From assembly GCA_905372265.1 (NCBI GenBank), contig CAJPOL010000053.1:1-12107 (forward strand): 12,107 bases of DNA, written 5' to 3'. The notes beneath the pieces are model-generated. The model ran no database searches and was not told the DNA's origin. It saw nothing but the letters and a program-made list of their open reading frames with translations. Below are positions 1-6,505 of this stretch, piece after piece. The position numbers and the translations under genes were made by a program. Numbering within the stretch: position 1 is the stretch's first letter; every line of letters begins with the position of its first letter. This DNA is from an uncultured Treponema sp. (GTDB taxonomy: Bacteria; Spirochaetota; Spirochaetia; Treponematales; Treponemataceae).

Positions 1-43
1 GTATAGTCTTTTTTGCTCCGTTCCGTAAGATGTACACAAGTCC

Positions 44-72
44 TTGCAAAAAAAAAGAATATAGTTTAAAAT
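44..72 (+). promoter_or_regulatory. Probable sigma-70 promoter of rpsT
   Basis: TTGCAA at 44-49 (4 of 6 matches to TTGACA) and TAAAAT at 67-72 (5 of 6 matches to TATAAT) are separated by exactly 17 bases. The spacer begins with an A-tract. The predicted start near 79 would give a leader of about 37 bases ending in the CGGAGG ribosome binding site. Seen in the sequence; its use in the cell is inferred. Confidence 0.6.
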
Positions 73-116
73 ACATTTTCTATGCTGTTAATATAATTAT
101 TTATCGGAGGTTTAGA

Positions 117-389
117 ATGGCAAATAATGCATCTGCTATAAAGAGGCATAAACAAAGCGAAGTCCGCCGTATTCGCAATAAGGCGGTAAAAGCTTCGGCA
201 CGAACCTGTGCAAAAAAATATACGGCTGCTGTTACAGCGAAAAATGCCGAATCAGCTCAAACATTATTAAAGGAATTGGCACATCAGCTTGACAGCGCTG
301 CACGGAAAGGAATTATTACTAAAAATGCTGCCGCGCGAAAAAAGTCGCGCATGCAAAAGTTGTATAATGTAACTTTTTCTGTAAAATAG
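117..389 (+). CDS. rpsT: 30S ribosomal protein S20
   Basis: S20 is a primary binding protein of the 30S subunit that folds as a three-helix bundle against the 5' domain and helix 44 of 16S rRNA. The 90-residue product is very rich in Lys, Arg and Ala. It opens with MANNASAIKRHKQSEVRR and ends with the typical KGIITKNAAARKKSRM segment, and its length is usual for the family. The frame stays open upstream to position 30, but the ATG at 117 is preceded by a strong CGGAGG (105-110) with 6 bases of spacing and matches the family N-terminus, so it is the start. The gene stands alone, with a promoter at 44-72 and an inverted repeat at 422-447 that may end the transcript. S20 controls its own translation in some bacteria; nothing here shows whether it does so in this organism. 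Confidence 0.96.
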   Translation: MANNASAIKRHKQSEVRRIRNKAVKASARTCAKKYTAAVTAKNAESAQTLLKELAHQLDSAARKGIITKNAAARKKSRMQKLYNVTFSVK

Positions 390-421
390 CGTATTCTTTA
401 TAGTTTTTATATGACACAGCC

Positions 422-450
422 TGAAGTGAGGTAGTCTCTTCACTTCATTT
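422..450 (+). terminator. Possible rpsT terminator
   Basis: A perfect 8-bp inverted repeat, TGAAGTGA at 422-429 and TCACTTCA at 440-447, encloses a 10-base loop and is followed by TTTATATA. It lies 33 bases after the rpsT stop. The T-tract is short and interrupted and the stem is modest, so termination may be only partial. Confidence 0.5.
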
Positions 451-470
451 ATATAAAAAATATGGGGACA

Positions 471-560
471 TCTAAAAGCCGCAAGCCTATCGGCTTATTC
501 TGTAAGAAAGTGATTATCATATCCGCTAAGGCGGATTGCGAATCGGTTTTTAGAGGTTTT
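471..560 (+). other. Structured intergenic element, possible small RNA or composite terminator
   Basis: This stretch lies in the gene-free interval between rpsT and the HU gene. An outer stem pairs 471-481 with 544-554: eleven pairs, one of them G-T. Inside are two hairpins, AAGCC/GGCTT (483-487 with 492-496, tetraloop) and ATCCGC/GCGGAT (521-526 with 531-536, loop TAAG). The outer stem runs into GGTTTT at 555-560. The whole can fold as a closed multibranch structure. I found no convincing promoter immediately upstream and no credible protein on either strand. The strand is uncertain because the repeats are symmetrical. It could be a small RNA, a degenerate mobile element or a complex terminator. 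Confidence 0.35.
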
Positions 561-580
561 CATTAAACGTATTTACGATA

Positions 581-622
581 TTCTGAGATAAGTCATTTTA
601 ATTATGGAAATTTATCTCAGAA
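581..622. repeat. 11-bp perfect inverted repeat
   Basis: TTCTGAGATAA at 581-591 is perfectly complementary to TTATCTCAGAA at 612-622, with a 20-base loop. No T-tract follows on the + strand, so it does not look like an ordinary terminator. It is one of a chain of hairpins in the rpsT-HU interval. Confidence 0.6.
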
Positions 623-628
623 CTCGTT

Positions 629-675
629 ATCAGCTGTGCTGATGAGGTATCTTTTCAAAGCTGATCGAACTTTGA
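629..675. repeat. Two adjacent short hairpins
   Basis: ATCAGC (629-634) pairs with GCTGAT (638-643) across a 3-base loop. TCAAAG (655-660) pairs with CTTTGA (670-675) across a 9-base loop. From 676 to the HU promoter at 752 I see only weaker pairings and no gene. Confidence 0.4.
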
Positions 676-751
676 GCGATGCAGTGAAGTACGCTATTTT
701 TGCGATAAATTATAGGCTGTGAGCAATAGCCGGAGACAGTGATAATGTGTT

Positions 752-780
752 TTGACCATTTATCGGTGCTCCAATAATAT
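752..780 (+). promoter_or_regulatory. Probable sigma-70 promoter of the HU-lnt-bactofilin-cinA operon
   Basis: TTGACC at 752-757 (5 of 6 matches to TTGACA) and TAATAT at 775-780 (4 of 6) are separated by 17 bases. The predicted start near 787 leaves about 20 bases of leader before the HU start at 808. If this promoter is used, the hairpin-rich DNA at 471-675 is not part of the HU mRNA. Confidence 0.55.
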
Positions 781-807
781 ATACATGGTGTATCTGGAAG
801 GTTGAAA

Positions 808-1146
808 ATGAGTAAACAAAAAGCTAAGCAAAAACAAACCAAAACAAGCATTGTTGATACAGTTTATAAAAAATCAAATCACATGCTGAAAGATGTTCAT
901 GCAGTTACCGATTTATTTTTTTCCGAAATGTTTCAATCCCTACAGCGGGGCGAAACAATTGAAATCCGCGGGTTTGGTACTTTTTCGGTACAATTCCGCA
1001 AAGGACGGAAAGGAATGCGGAATCCTAAAACAGGCGAACTGGTCGATACCATGCCTCATTCCGTTGTCGTATTCCGTCCCGGCAAAATACTGAGCGCCGC
1101 TGTTCGTCCGCTTGTTCAGGATGAATCCTCGGATGCCAAACGCTAA
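808..1146 (+). CDS. HU/IHF-family DNA-binding protein
   Basis: HU-family proteins are dimeric nucleoid proteins that bend DNA by inserting two beta-arms into the minor groove. The 112-residue product has the family's beta-arm region: IEIRGFGTFSV, then RKGRKGMRNPKTGE with the conserved arm-tip Pro in RNPKTGE, then VVFRPGK. The first dozen or so residues are an additional Lys/Gln-rich tail (MSKQKAKQKQTK) and the last dozen are a variable polar tail, so it is somewhat longer than the usual ~90 residues. A TTG at 802 is also in frame, but GGAAGG at 796-801 abuts it and is correctly spaced (6 bases) for the ATG at 808. The end overlaps the start of lnt, which suggests coupled translation. Whether it acts as general HU or as an IHF-like protein cannot be told from sequence. 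Confidence 0.92.
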   Translation: MSKQKAKQKQTKTSIVDTVYKKSNHMLKDVHAVTDLFFSEMFQSLQRGETIEIRGFGTFSVQFRKGRKGMRNPKTGELVDTMPHSVVVFRPGKILSAAVRPLVQDESSDAKR

Positions 1147-2770
1147 GAAACTTACCTATTGGGGACAAAATGTTCTCTTACTCGTAAGTTCTTCCATTCT
1201 TTTTGCTTTTTCGCAGCCCGGTTTTTTTGTTCCTACCGGGCTGCCGGTATTCGCTTATATTATTTTCGTACCGCTTTTTATTTTAATCCGCCGGATTTCA
1301 TTTCTTTCATCGTTTATTTGGGGCGGCGTATTCGGTGCGCTTAACTACTGTATTTTCAGCTATTGGCTCTGGAGTTTTCATCCGCTTGCAATGTATATTG
1401 TCGCATTGGAATACTTCCTGTACTATATGCTGACAATTCCCCTACTCAAATTGGCCGATATGTATTTTCCCAGATACGGCTTTATTGCTCAGTGGCTCAT
1501 TTGGGTGGCGTATGAATACATTAAAACGCTCGGTTTTTTAGGGTTTTCTTACGGATTGGTCGGCTATTCGCAATGGCAATTCACCGCCCTTATTCAAATT
1601 GCATCAATTTTCGGGGTATGGGGTGTCTCTGCTCTGGTAACATTCCCGTCTGCTTGGATTGCTGCCGGTTTAAAAGAGCGGTGCACAGAACCGGTACGGA
1701 ACTGGTTTTACGGCTTTCGCTCTTTTGCCGTTTCGCAACGGTACTGCGCTATAGCATGGGCTGTGTGCTTCACCGCTGCGATAGCATTCGGATTAGCGGT
1801 ACAGCGTCCATACGATCACCTGCCGAAAGTGCGGATTGCACTTATCCAGCCGAACTCCGATCCGTGGATCGGCGGTATCGATGCATATAAAAAAGATTTT
1901 GCAACGCTGAAAACACTCTCCGATAAAGCCATTGCCGAATACCCCGATATATCTCTGGTTGTATGGCCGGAAACAGCGTTTATCCCCCGCATCGACTGGC
2001 ATTACCGTTACCGCGAAGATCGGGAATCGTTTGACCTGGTGCATGATCTTTTAACGTATCTTAACGGACAGACGGTTCCTTTTTTAATCGGGAATGACGA
2101 TGCGGTAAAAGGCATTACTGCTGACGGCCTTACCGGAAGGCTTGATTACAATGCTGCGCTTTTATTCCGGCCGCAAGAAAACGTACTGCCGCCGAATCCT
2201 GTCCGTTACTGGAAAATGCATCTTGTTCCGTTTACCGAACATTTTCCGTATCGAAAAACCTTTCCCGCTATTTATGATCTATTGCTTGCAAGCGATACGC
2301 ACTTATGGGAAAAAGGAAAAGAAGCGACGGTATTCTCGATTGACGGATTACGCTTTTCCGTACCGATTTGTTTTGAAGATACATTCGGGTATATCAGCAG
2401 ACGTTTTGCCCTGAACGGAGCGCACGTTATCGTTAATATTTCAAACGATGCATGGGCAAAAGATGCCGCATGTCAGTATCAGCATTTGAGTATGGGAGTA
2501 TTTAGAGCGGTTGAAAACCGTCTTCCGATGGTACGGGCAACAGCATCGGGACAAACAACGGCAATCAGTCCGTATGGACGCATTACGGCAATGCTTGAAC
2601 CGTTCACGCAAGGGTATCTGTGTCCGGAGGTTCCGGTGTACGATGTTCATCCTGCAACGGTATACATGCTGTGGGGGGATATGACAGGGGTTATCTGTGC
2701 CGTCGCATCGGCGCTCCTCTTGATTATCGGTACCGTTAAAACTATACTACGGCGAAGGAAAACTGCATGA
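1121..2770 (+). CDS. lnt: Apolipoprotein N-acyltransferase
   Basis: Lnt performs the last step of lipoprotein maturation: it transfers an acyl chain from a phospholipid to the amino group of the lipid-modified N-terminal Cys, at the periplasmic face of the inner membrane. The first ~220 residues contain several hydrophobic membrane segments. They are followed by a nitrilase-type (CN hydrolase) domain and a final membrane helix near VYMLWGDMTGVICAVASALL. The catalytic triad is present: Glu284 in VVWPETAF, Lys365 in YWKMHLVPF and Cys417 in VPICFEDTFG. About 549 residues is normal for spirochaetal Lnt. The start is uncertain: TTG 1112, ATG 1121 and ATG 1133 are all in frame inside the end of the HU gene. 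AGGA at 1118-1121 could serve ATG 1133 with 11-base spacing; I keep 1121 as a compromise. The last bases overlap the bactofilin ATG (ATGA). Confidence 0.93.
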   Translation: MNPRMPNAKKLTYWGQNVLLLVSSSILFAFSQPGFFVPTGLPVFAYIIFVPLFILIRRISFLSSFIWGGVFGALNYCIFSYWLWSFHPLAMYIVALEYFLYYMLTIPLLKLADMYFPRYGFIAQWLIWVAYEYIKTLGFLGFSYGLVGYSQWQFTALIQIASIFGVWGVSALVTFPSAWIAAGLKERCTEPVRNWFYGFRSFAVSQRYCAIAWAVCFTAAIAFGLAVQRPYDHLPKVRIALIQPNSDPWIGGIDAYKKDFATLKTLSDKAIAEYPDISLVVWPETAFIPRIDWHYRYREDRESFDLVHDLLTYLNGQTVPFLIGNDDAVKGITADGLTGRLDYNAALLFRPQENVLPPNPVRYWKMHLVPFTEHFPYRKTFPAIYDLLLASDTHLWEKGKEATVFSIDGLRFSVPICFEDTFGYISRRFALNGAHVIVNISNDAWAKDAACQYQHLSMGVFRAVENRLPMVRATASGQTTAISPYGRITAMLEPFTQGYLCPEVPVYDVHPATVYMLWGDMTGVICAVASALLLIIGTVKTILRRRKTA

Positions 2771-3174
2771 AAAAAACCGATAAAGAAAAAAATCTTACTG
2801 TTTTAGGAAAGGAAACAGCCTTTGACGGTTTATTGAAATTTACCGATGATTTACACATTCAAGGGACTTTCTCCGGCTCTATCGATGCACAGGGATTTTT
2901 AGTGATAGGGAAAACTGCAGTTTGTAAAACACAGTATATCAAAGCCGATTCGATTATTGTTGAGGGCACGGTATACGGTTCGTTAACGGCTGCCGATAGG
3001 ATAGAGATGAGAACGGGATGCGCCGTACATGGGGATATAAGCGCAGCCCGTATTAAAATCGCCGACGGCGTGTCATTTGAAGGCGCCGTACAGATGATAC
3101 GGGACACTTCCGGCATAGACGGCAATGTGTTCTCTATGCAGCCCGATCAGCTCAAGCAAAAGCTGCGCAGCTAA
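2767..3174 (+). CDS. Bactofilin (polymer-forming cytoskeletal protein)
   Basis: Bactofilins polymerise without nucleotide into filaments built from a right-handed beta-helix, and in curved and helical bacteria they help set cell shape. The 135-residue product has the short repeating beta-strand pattern of the domain: LKFTDDLHIQGTFSGSIDAQGFLVIG, then IIVEGTVYGSLTAADRIEMRTG, then VHGDISAARIKIADGVSFEG. Its N- and C-terminal tails are charged and short. The length is typical. The ATG at 2767 overlaps the lnt stop (ATGA) and has AAGGA at 2755-2759. The stop overlaps the next ATG (TAATG). Its filament role is family knowledge. A role in the helical shape of this spirochaete is an inference. Confidence 0.88.
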   Translation: MKKTDKEKNLTVLGKETAFDGLLKFTDDLHIQGTFSGSIDAQGFLVIGKTAVCKTQYIKADSIIVEGTVYGSLTAADRIEMRTGCAVHGDISAARIKIADGVSFEGAVQMIRDTSGIDGNVFSMQPDQLKQKLRS

Positions 3175-3701
3175 TGTACTCCGGTTTACACGAGATATTC
3201 GGCAAACTGACTGCGCAAAACGCTCTGCTGACTACAGCCGAATCGCTTACCGGCGGGTTAATTGCCGAGCGCATCACCGAACAGCCGGGAGCTTCCCGCA
3301 TATTCTGGGGAGGCTGGGTAACCTATTCCGAACAGGCTAAATGCACAGCTCTCGGCGTTCCTGAACATATCGTACAGCGTTTCGGCGTTGTCAGTAAAGA
3401 AACGGCGGCGGCAATGGCGGAGCACGCTGCAGCGTTTGCAGCCGTATCATCAGGGACATTATGTTATGCCGTAGCGGTAACCGGCATTGCCGGGCCTTCA
3501 GGCGGTACGCCTGAAACGCCGGTAGGTACCGTTTACATTGCCTGTGCGGAAAACTGTCCGATGTCCCAAAACGGTTCCGTATTATGCAGGAACTATCTGT
3601 TTAACGGAACACGGAGCAATATCCGCGAACAAACATATGAGGCAGCGATGACAATGCTGCTGAAACAGCTTGACAAAGCAAAAAATAAAAAGATACAATA
3701 G
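3174..3701 (+). CDS. CinA C-terminal domain protein, nicotinamide-nucleotide amidohydrolase (PncC)
   Basis: The stand-alone CinA C-terminal domain family (PncC) deamidates nicotinamide mononucleotide to nicotinate mononucleotide, a step in recycling NAD by-products. The 175 residues match this domain alone. The signature TTAESLTGG lies at 20-28, WVTYSEQAK follows, and GIAGPSGGTPETPVGTVYIA begins at residue 104. The N-terminal MoCF-like domain of full-length CinA is absent, which is the common bacterial arrangement rather than a truncation. The ATG overlaps the bactofilin stop by one base (TAATG) with no clear ribosome binding site, so translation is probably coupled to the gene before it. It is the last gene of the HU-lnt-bactofilin-cinA group. 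The 91 bases after it contain no strong terminator. Confidence 0.92.
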   Translation: MYSGLHEIFGKLTAQNALLTTAESLTGGLIAERITEQPGASRIFWGGWVTYSEQAKCTALGVPEHIVQRFGVVSKETAAAMAEHAAAFAAVSSGTLCYAVAVTGIAGPSGGTPETPVGTVYIACAENCPMSQNGSVLCRNYLFNGTRSNIREQTYEAAMTMLLKQLDKAKNKKIQ

Positions 3702-3792
3702 CGCATCTTATTAAACCTGCATCTTTCTTTGTAAAAGGCCTCCGGTATCTTAAAGATTTTCTAAATTAAACTTTCATTTATGGAGAAACTTT

Positions 3793-5421
3793 ATGGCAAT
3801 CTTAAAAGTGCGTCGTTCGCATTCATGTATTGACGGCGCAGCTTCAGATTTTGAAGTACAGCCTGAATTGAATCTTGAACCGCACACTACTGCGCCCGCT
3901 GTAACCAATGACGCCGCTATTTCAGGACAAAAGCAGGAAAACTCCGATGAATTTTCTGCTTTTACGGAAGACTCATCTGAAAAGAAATTAATCGTTCGTT
4001 CCCGCACACGTAAAAGGCAGCCGTCTGAGGGGCAGCAGCCCATCGACCAAGAAAAAGCAATCCGGCGGCAACCGGTCAGAAAAGCATTTACCCGTTCTGC
4101 AGAAACTTTCAGCATTCCGCAAGATGAAAACAGCATAGGTTCCGATGATCCTGAAAAAAAATTAAAACTGATCATCAACGATTTAACGCAAATGGGAATG
4201 CATGCCTTGCGCGATTTAGCCGCTCAGTACGGTATTCCGCATGAAGACATGGTTGCAATGAAAAAGCAGGAAATTATCTTTTTCATTTTGAAAAACCATA
4301 CCGAAAGAGGGGGGATTATCTTTGCCTCAGGCGCTCTGGAAATTCTGCCTGACGGATACGGTTTTTTACGGTCGCCGCAAAACAGCTATTTACCGGGTTC
4401 CGATGATATTTATATTTCCCCGAGCCAAATACGGTTATTTAATCTTAAAACGGGTGATACCGTATACGGACAGATACGCTCTCCTAAAGAGGGGGAACGT
4501 TTTTTTGCGCTCCTACGGGTTGAAACGGTTAATTTTGAAGATGTTTCCATTGCTCAAAGCCGTATTCCCTTTGACAACCTTACGCCGTTATATCCGAGTG
4601 AAAAGCTCAATCTGGAAACATCCACCGATTTGCTTTCCACCCGCATCATCAATTTGTTCTGCCCCATCGGAAAAGGACAGCGTTCCCTTATTGTAGCGCC
4701 TCCGCGTACCGGTAAAACGATTTTGATGCAGCAAATTGCAAATGCAATCACACAAAACCATCCCGAAGTATACTTAATTGTATTACTCATTGATGAGCGG
4801 CCTGAAGAAGTAACCGATATGGCCCGTACCGTACATGCAGAAGTTATTTCGTCCACTTTTGATGAACAAGCAACACGGCACGTGCAGGTAGCGGAAATGG
4901 TTTTGGAAAAAGCAAAGAGGTTGGTCGAACATAAAAAAGATGTTGTTATCTTGCTTGACTCTATTACCAGACTTGCCCGCGCCTACAATCAAACAGTGCC
5001 GACTTCCGGCAAAGTGCTGTCGGGAGGTGTTGATTCAAATGCATTGCACAAACCGAAGCGCTTCTTCGGCGCAGCACGGAACATTGAAGAGGGCGGCAGC
5101 CTAACAATTATTGCAACAGCGCTTATCGAAACCGGAAGCCGTATGGATGAGGTTATTTTTGAAGAATTTAAAGGTACCGGCAATATGGAAATCAGTCTTG
5201 ACCGCCGTCTATCCGACCGCCGGTTGTTCCCTGCAATCAGCATTAAAAAATCGGGAACACGCAAGGAAGAGCTTTTGCTTCTTAAAGAAGAGCTCCAGCG
5301 GATATGGGCTCTGCGATCCGTCATCAACCCTATGGAAGATATGGAAGTAATCGAATTCCTTATTGACAAAATGAAGAAAACTAAGAATAATGAAGTGTTC
5401 CTTAAAACGATGAATCAATAA
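3793..5421 (+). CDS. rho: Transcription termination factor Rho
   Basis: Rho is a hexameric RNA helicase/ATPase that ends transcription at sites lacking an intrinsic terminator. Of its 542 residues, the first ~118 are a polar, low-complexity extension not found in the 419-residue E. coli protein. The Rho N-terminal helical domain follows (ending DLTQMGMHALRDLAAQYGI), then the cold-shock-type RNA-binding domain from about 180 (ALEILPDGYGFLR). The RecA-like motor carries P-loop APPRTGKT at 302-309, catalytic DERPEEV from 334, DSITRLARAYN, and the secondary RNA-site loop SGKVLSGGVD. All key motifs are intact. The start has GGAG at 3782-3785 and an ATG with normal spacing. A weak promoter-like pair (TTGTAA at 3729, AAAGAT at 3752) lies upstream. 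rpmE follows, a gene order also seen in Firmicutes. Confidence 0.97.
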   Translation: MAILKVRRSHSCIDGAASDFEVQPELNLEPHTTAPAVTNDAAISGQKQENSDEFSAFTEDSSEKKLIVRSRTRKRQPSEGQQPIDQEKAIRRQPVRKAFTRSAETFSIPQDENSIGSDDPEKKLKLIINDLTQMGMHALRDLAAQYGIPHEDMVAMKKQEIIFFILKNHTERGGIIFASGALEILPDGYGFLRSPQNSYLPGSDDIYISPSQIRLFNLKTGDTVYGQIRSPKEGERFFALLRVETVNFEDVSIAQSRIPFDNLTPLYPSEKLNLETSTDLLSTRIINLFCPIGKGQRSLIVAPPRTGKTILMQQIANAITQNHPEVYLIVLLIDERPEEVTDMARTVHAEVISSTFDEQATRHVQVAEMVLEKAKRLVEHKKDVVILLDSITRLARAYNQTVPTSGKVLSGGVDSNALHKPKRFFGAARNIEEGGSLTIIATALIETGSRMDEVIFEEFKGTGNMEISLDRRLSDRRLFPAISIKKSGTRKEELLLLKEELQRIWALRSVINPMEDMEVIEFLIDKMKKTKNNEVFLKTMNQ

Positions 5422-5476
5422 ATTTTGGAACAGTGTAGAACTACGGTTTTCAGCTTGTCTCCTGTAACCGTTAAAA

Positions 5477-5546
5477 GGAACCGCTCAGACGTTCGTGTAC
5501 AGCGGAACCATAGTAAGCCCTCATACAGGGTAATATATGAGAGAGG
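5477..5546 (+). promoter_or_regulatory. Structured leader of rpmE, candidate autoregulatory element
   Basis: Two hairpins fill the gap between rho and rpmE. The first is GG-aa-CCGCT (5477-5485) pairing with AGCGG-aa-CC (5501-5509), which leaves a symmetrical A-A internal loop. The second pairs CTCATA (5520-5525) with TATGAG (5536-5541), and its last base is the first base of the GAGAGG ribosome binding site (5541-5546). rpmE leaders that respond to L31 are known in other bacterial groups. That this one does is an inference from position and structure. Confidence 0.35.
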
Positions 5547-5552
5547 TATTCA

Positions 5553-5756
5553 ATGAAAAAAGACATTCATCCTAATTATGCAGAAACGACAATCACGTGT
5601 GCGTGCGGCAATGTTATTCATACTCGATCTACCGATAAAGATATCAAAGTTGAAATTTGTTCGGCATGTCATCCGTTTTTTACCGGTAAACAAAAGTTGG
5701 TAGATACGGCAGGACGCATTGACCGCTTTAAGAAACGTTATAACATTAAAGACTAA
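5553..5756 (+). CDS. rpmE: 50S ribosomal protein L31, zinc-binding type
   Basis: L31 bridges the two ribosomal subunits near the 5S rRNA and the head of the 30S subunit. The 67-residue product begins MKKDIHPNY as in the family. It keeps four cysteines, Cys16 and Cys18 (TCACGN) and Cys36 and Cys39 (CSACHPFFTG), the zinc-binding C+ form. Zinc-dependent forms can be exchanged for C- paralogues under zinc starvation in some bacteria; no paralogue is visible here. The ribosome binding site GAGAGG (5541-5546) is 6 bases from the ATG. A strong intrinsic terminator begins 10 bases after the stop. Confidence 0.97.
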   Translation: MKKDIHPNYAETTITCACGNVIHTRSTDKDIKVEICSACHPFFTGKQKLVDTAGRIDRFKKRYNIKD

Positions 5757-5765
5757 GCGCTTAGA

Positions 5766-5805
5766 AAGCCGGCGCGGAAATAGCTCCGCTGCCGGCTTCA
5801 TTTTT
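5766..5805 (+). terminator. Intrinsic terminator of rpmE
   Basis: AAGCCGGC (5766-5773) pairs with GCCGGCTT (5791-5798), continued by GCGGA (5774-5778) with TCCGC (5785-5789), with one bulged T and a 6-base loop. CA and then TTTTT (5801-5805) follow. The GC-rich 13-bp stem plus T-tract is a textbook terminator. Confidence 0.88.
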
Positions 5806-5834
5806 CACAAAACGTCCGATAGGATGATACTCTC

Positions 5835-6485
5835 ATGACAAAACCAATAAAAAAACGCTATACAATCGGCGAAGAGATTGCAAATGCAATTACGCATGGA
5901 ATAGGAACATTGCTTTCAATTGCCGCGCTGGTTGTACTGATTGTCCGTGCTGTAAAACACGCCCCGTCAGAAGCTACAGCCAGCTATGTAGTGGGATTTA
6001 CGATTTTCGGCTCGTCTTTGATAATTTTATATTTATTTTCAACACTCTATCATGCGCTGCCGCTCGGTGCAAAAAAAGTATTCGGCATTTTTGATCACTG
6101 CTCAATTTACATTTTGATTGGCGGCACCTATACGGCTTACTGCCTGACTGCGCTCCGCGGAGCAATCGGATGGATACTATTCGGTATTGTTTGGGGCGCC
6201 GCAGTACTCGGCATTGTGTTCTATGCGGTTTTCGGCAGTAAGATGCGTCTTTTATCGCTGTTCACCTATATCCCGATGGGGTGGGTTGTTGTCTTTGCAA
6301 TAAAACCGCTGATAGCTCGGCTTCCGGCAGTAAGTTTCAGGTTTCTGGTATTAGGCGGGGTCTTATACACGGCCGGATGTATTTTCTATGCGTTAAAAAA
6401 GATAAAATGGATGCATGGAATATGGCACTTATTTGTACTCGGCGGCAGCATCATGCATTTTTTTTCGCTCTATTTTAGTATTTAG
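5835..6485 (+). CDS. Hemolysin III / PAQR-family membrane protein
   Basis: This is a 216-residue protein with seven predicted hydrophobic membrane segments, the size and layout of the bacterial hemolysin III (YqfA/TrhA) branch of the PAQR family. The family's conserved polar residues are in place: EEIANAITHG with His21, STLYH with His73, FDH with Asp87 and His88, HGIWH with His194 and His198, and a further His208. In animal adiponectin receptors the equivalent histidines and Asp bind zinc for a ceramidase-like reaction. In bacteria the family has been linked to membrane lipid and fluidity balance, and the hemolysin label is historical, so I would not infer a toxin. The start has AGGATG at 5821-5826. 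No terminator follows, so the transcript may continue into the next genes. Confidence 0.9.
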   Translation: MTKPIKKRYTIGEEIANAITHGIGTLLSIAALVVLIVRAVKHAPSEATASYVVGFTIFGSSLIILYLFSTLYHALPLGAKKVFGIFDHCSIYILIGGTYTAYCLTALRGAIGWILFGIVWGAAVLGIVFYAVFGSKMRLLSLFTYIPMGWVVVFAIKPLIARLPAVSFRFLVLGGVLYTAGCIFYALKKIKWMHGIWHLFVLGGSIMHFFSLYFSI

Positions 6486-6505
6486 GAAAGCTGCTGGAAA
6501 AGTCT

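Noticed and set aside
30..116. Upstream extension of the S20 frame
   Set aside because: It contains the promoter and the CGGAGG site, and the family N-terminus begins at the ATG at 117.
471..700. tmRNA, RNase P RNA, SRP RNA or a tRNA in the rpsT-HU gap
   Set aside because: None of their conserved sequence blocks (T-loop, RNase P core, SRP tetraloop region) was found.
802..807. TTG start for the HU protein
   Set aside because: The GGAAGG site directly abuts it; the ATG at 808 has proper spacing.
630..851. 73-codon frame on the minus strand across the rpsT-HU gap
   Set aside because: It overlaps the HU promoter and gene start, has no ribosome binding site and has an unconvincing composition.
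4989..5369. 126-codon antisense frame within rho
   Set aside because: It is a shadow of a conserved gene, with no start signal and a Ser/Arg-rich artefact composition. The same applies to the antisense frame at 3774-4178.
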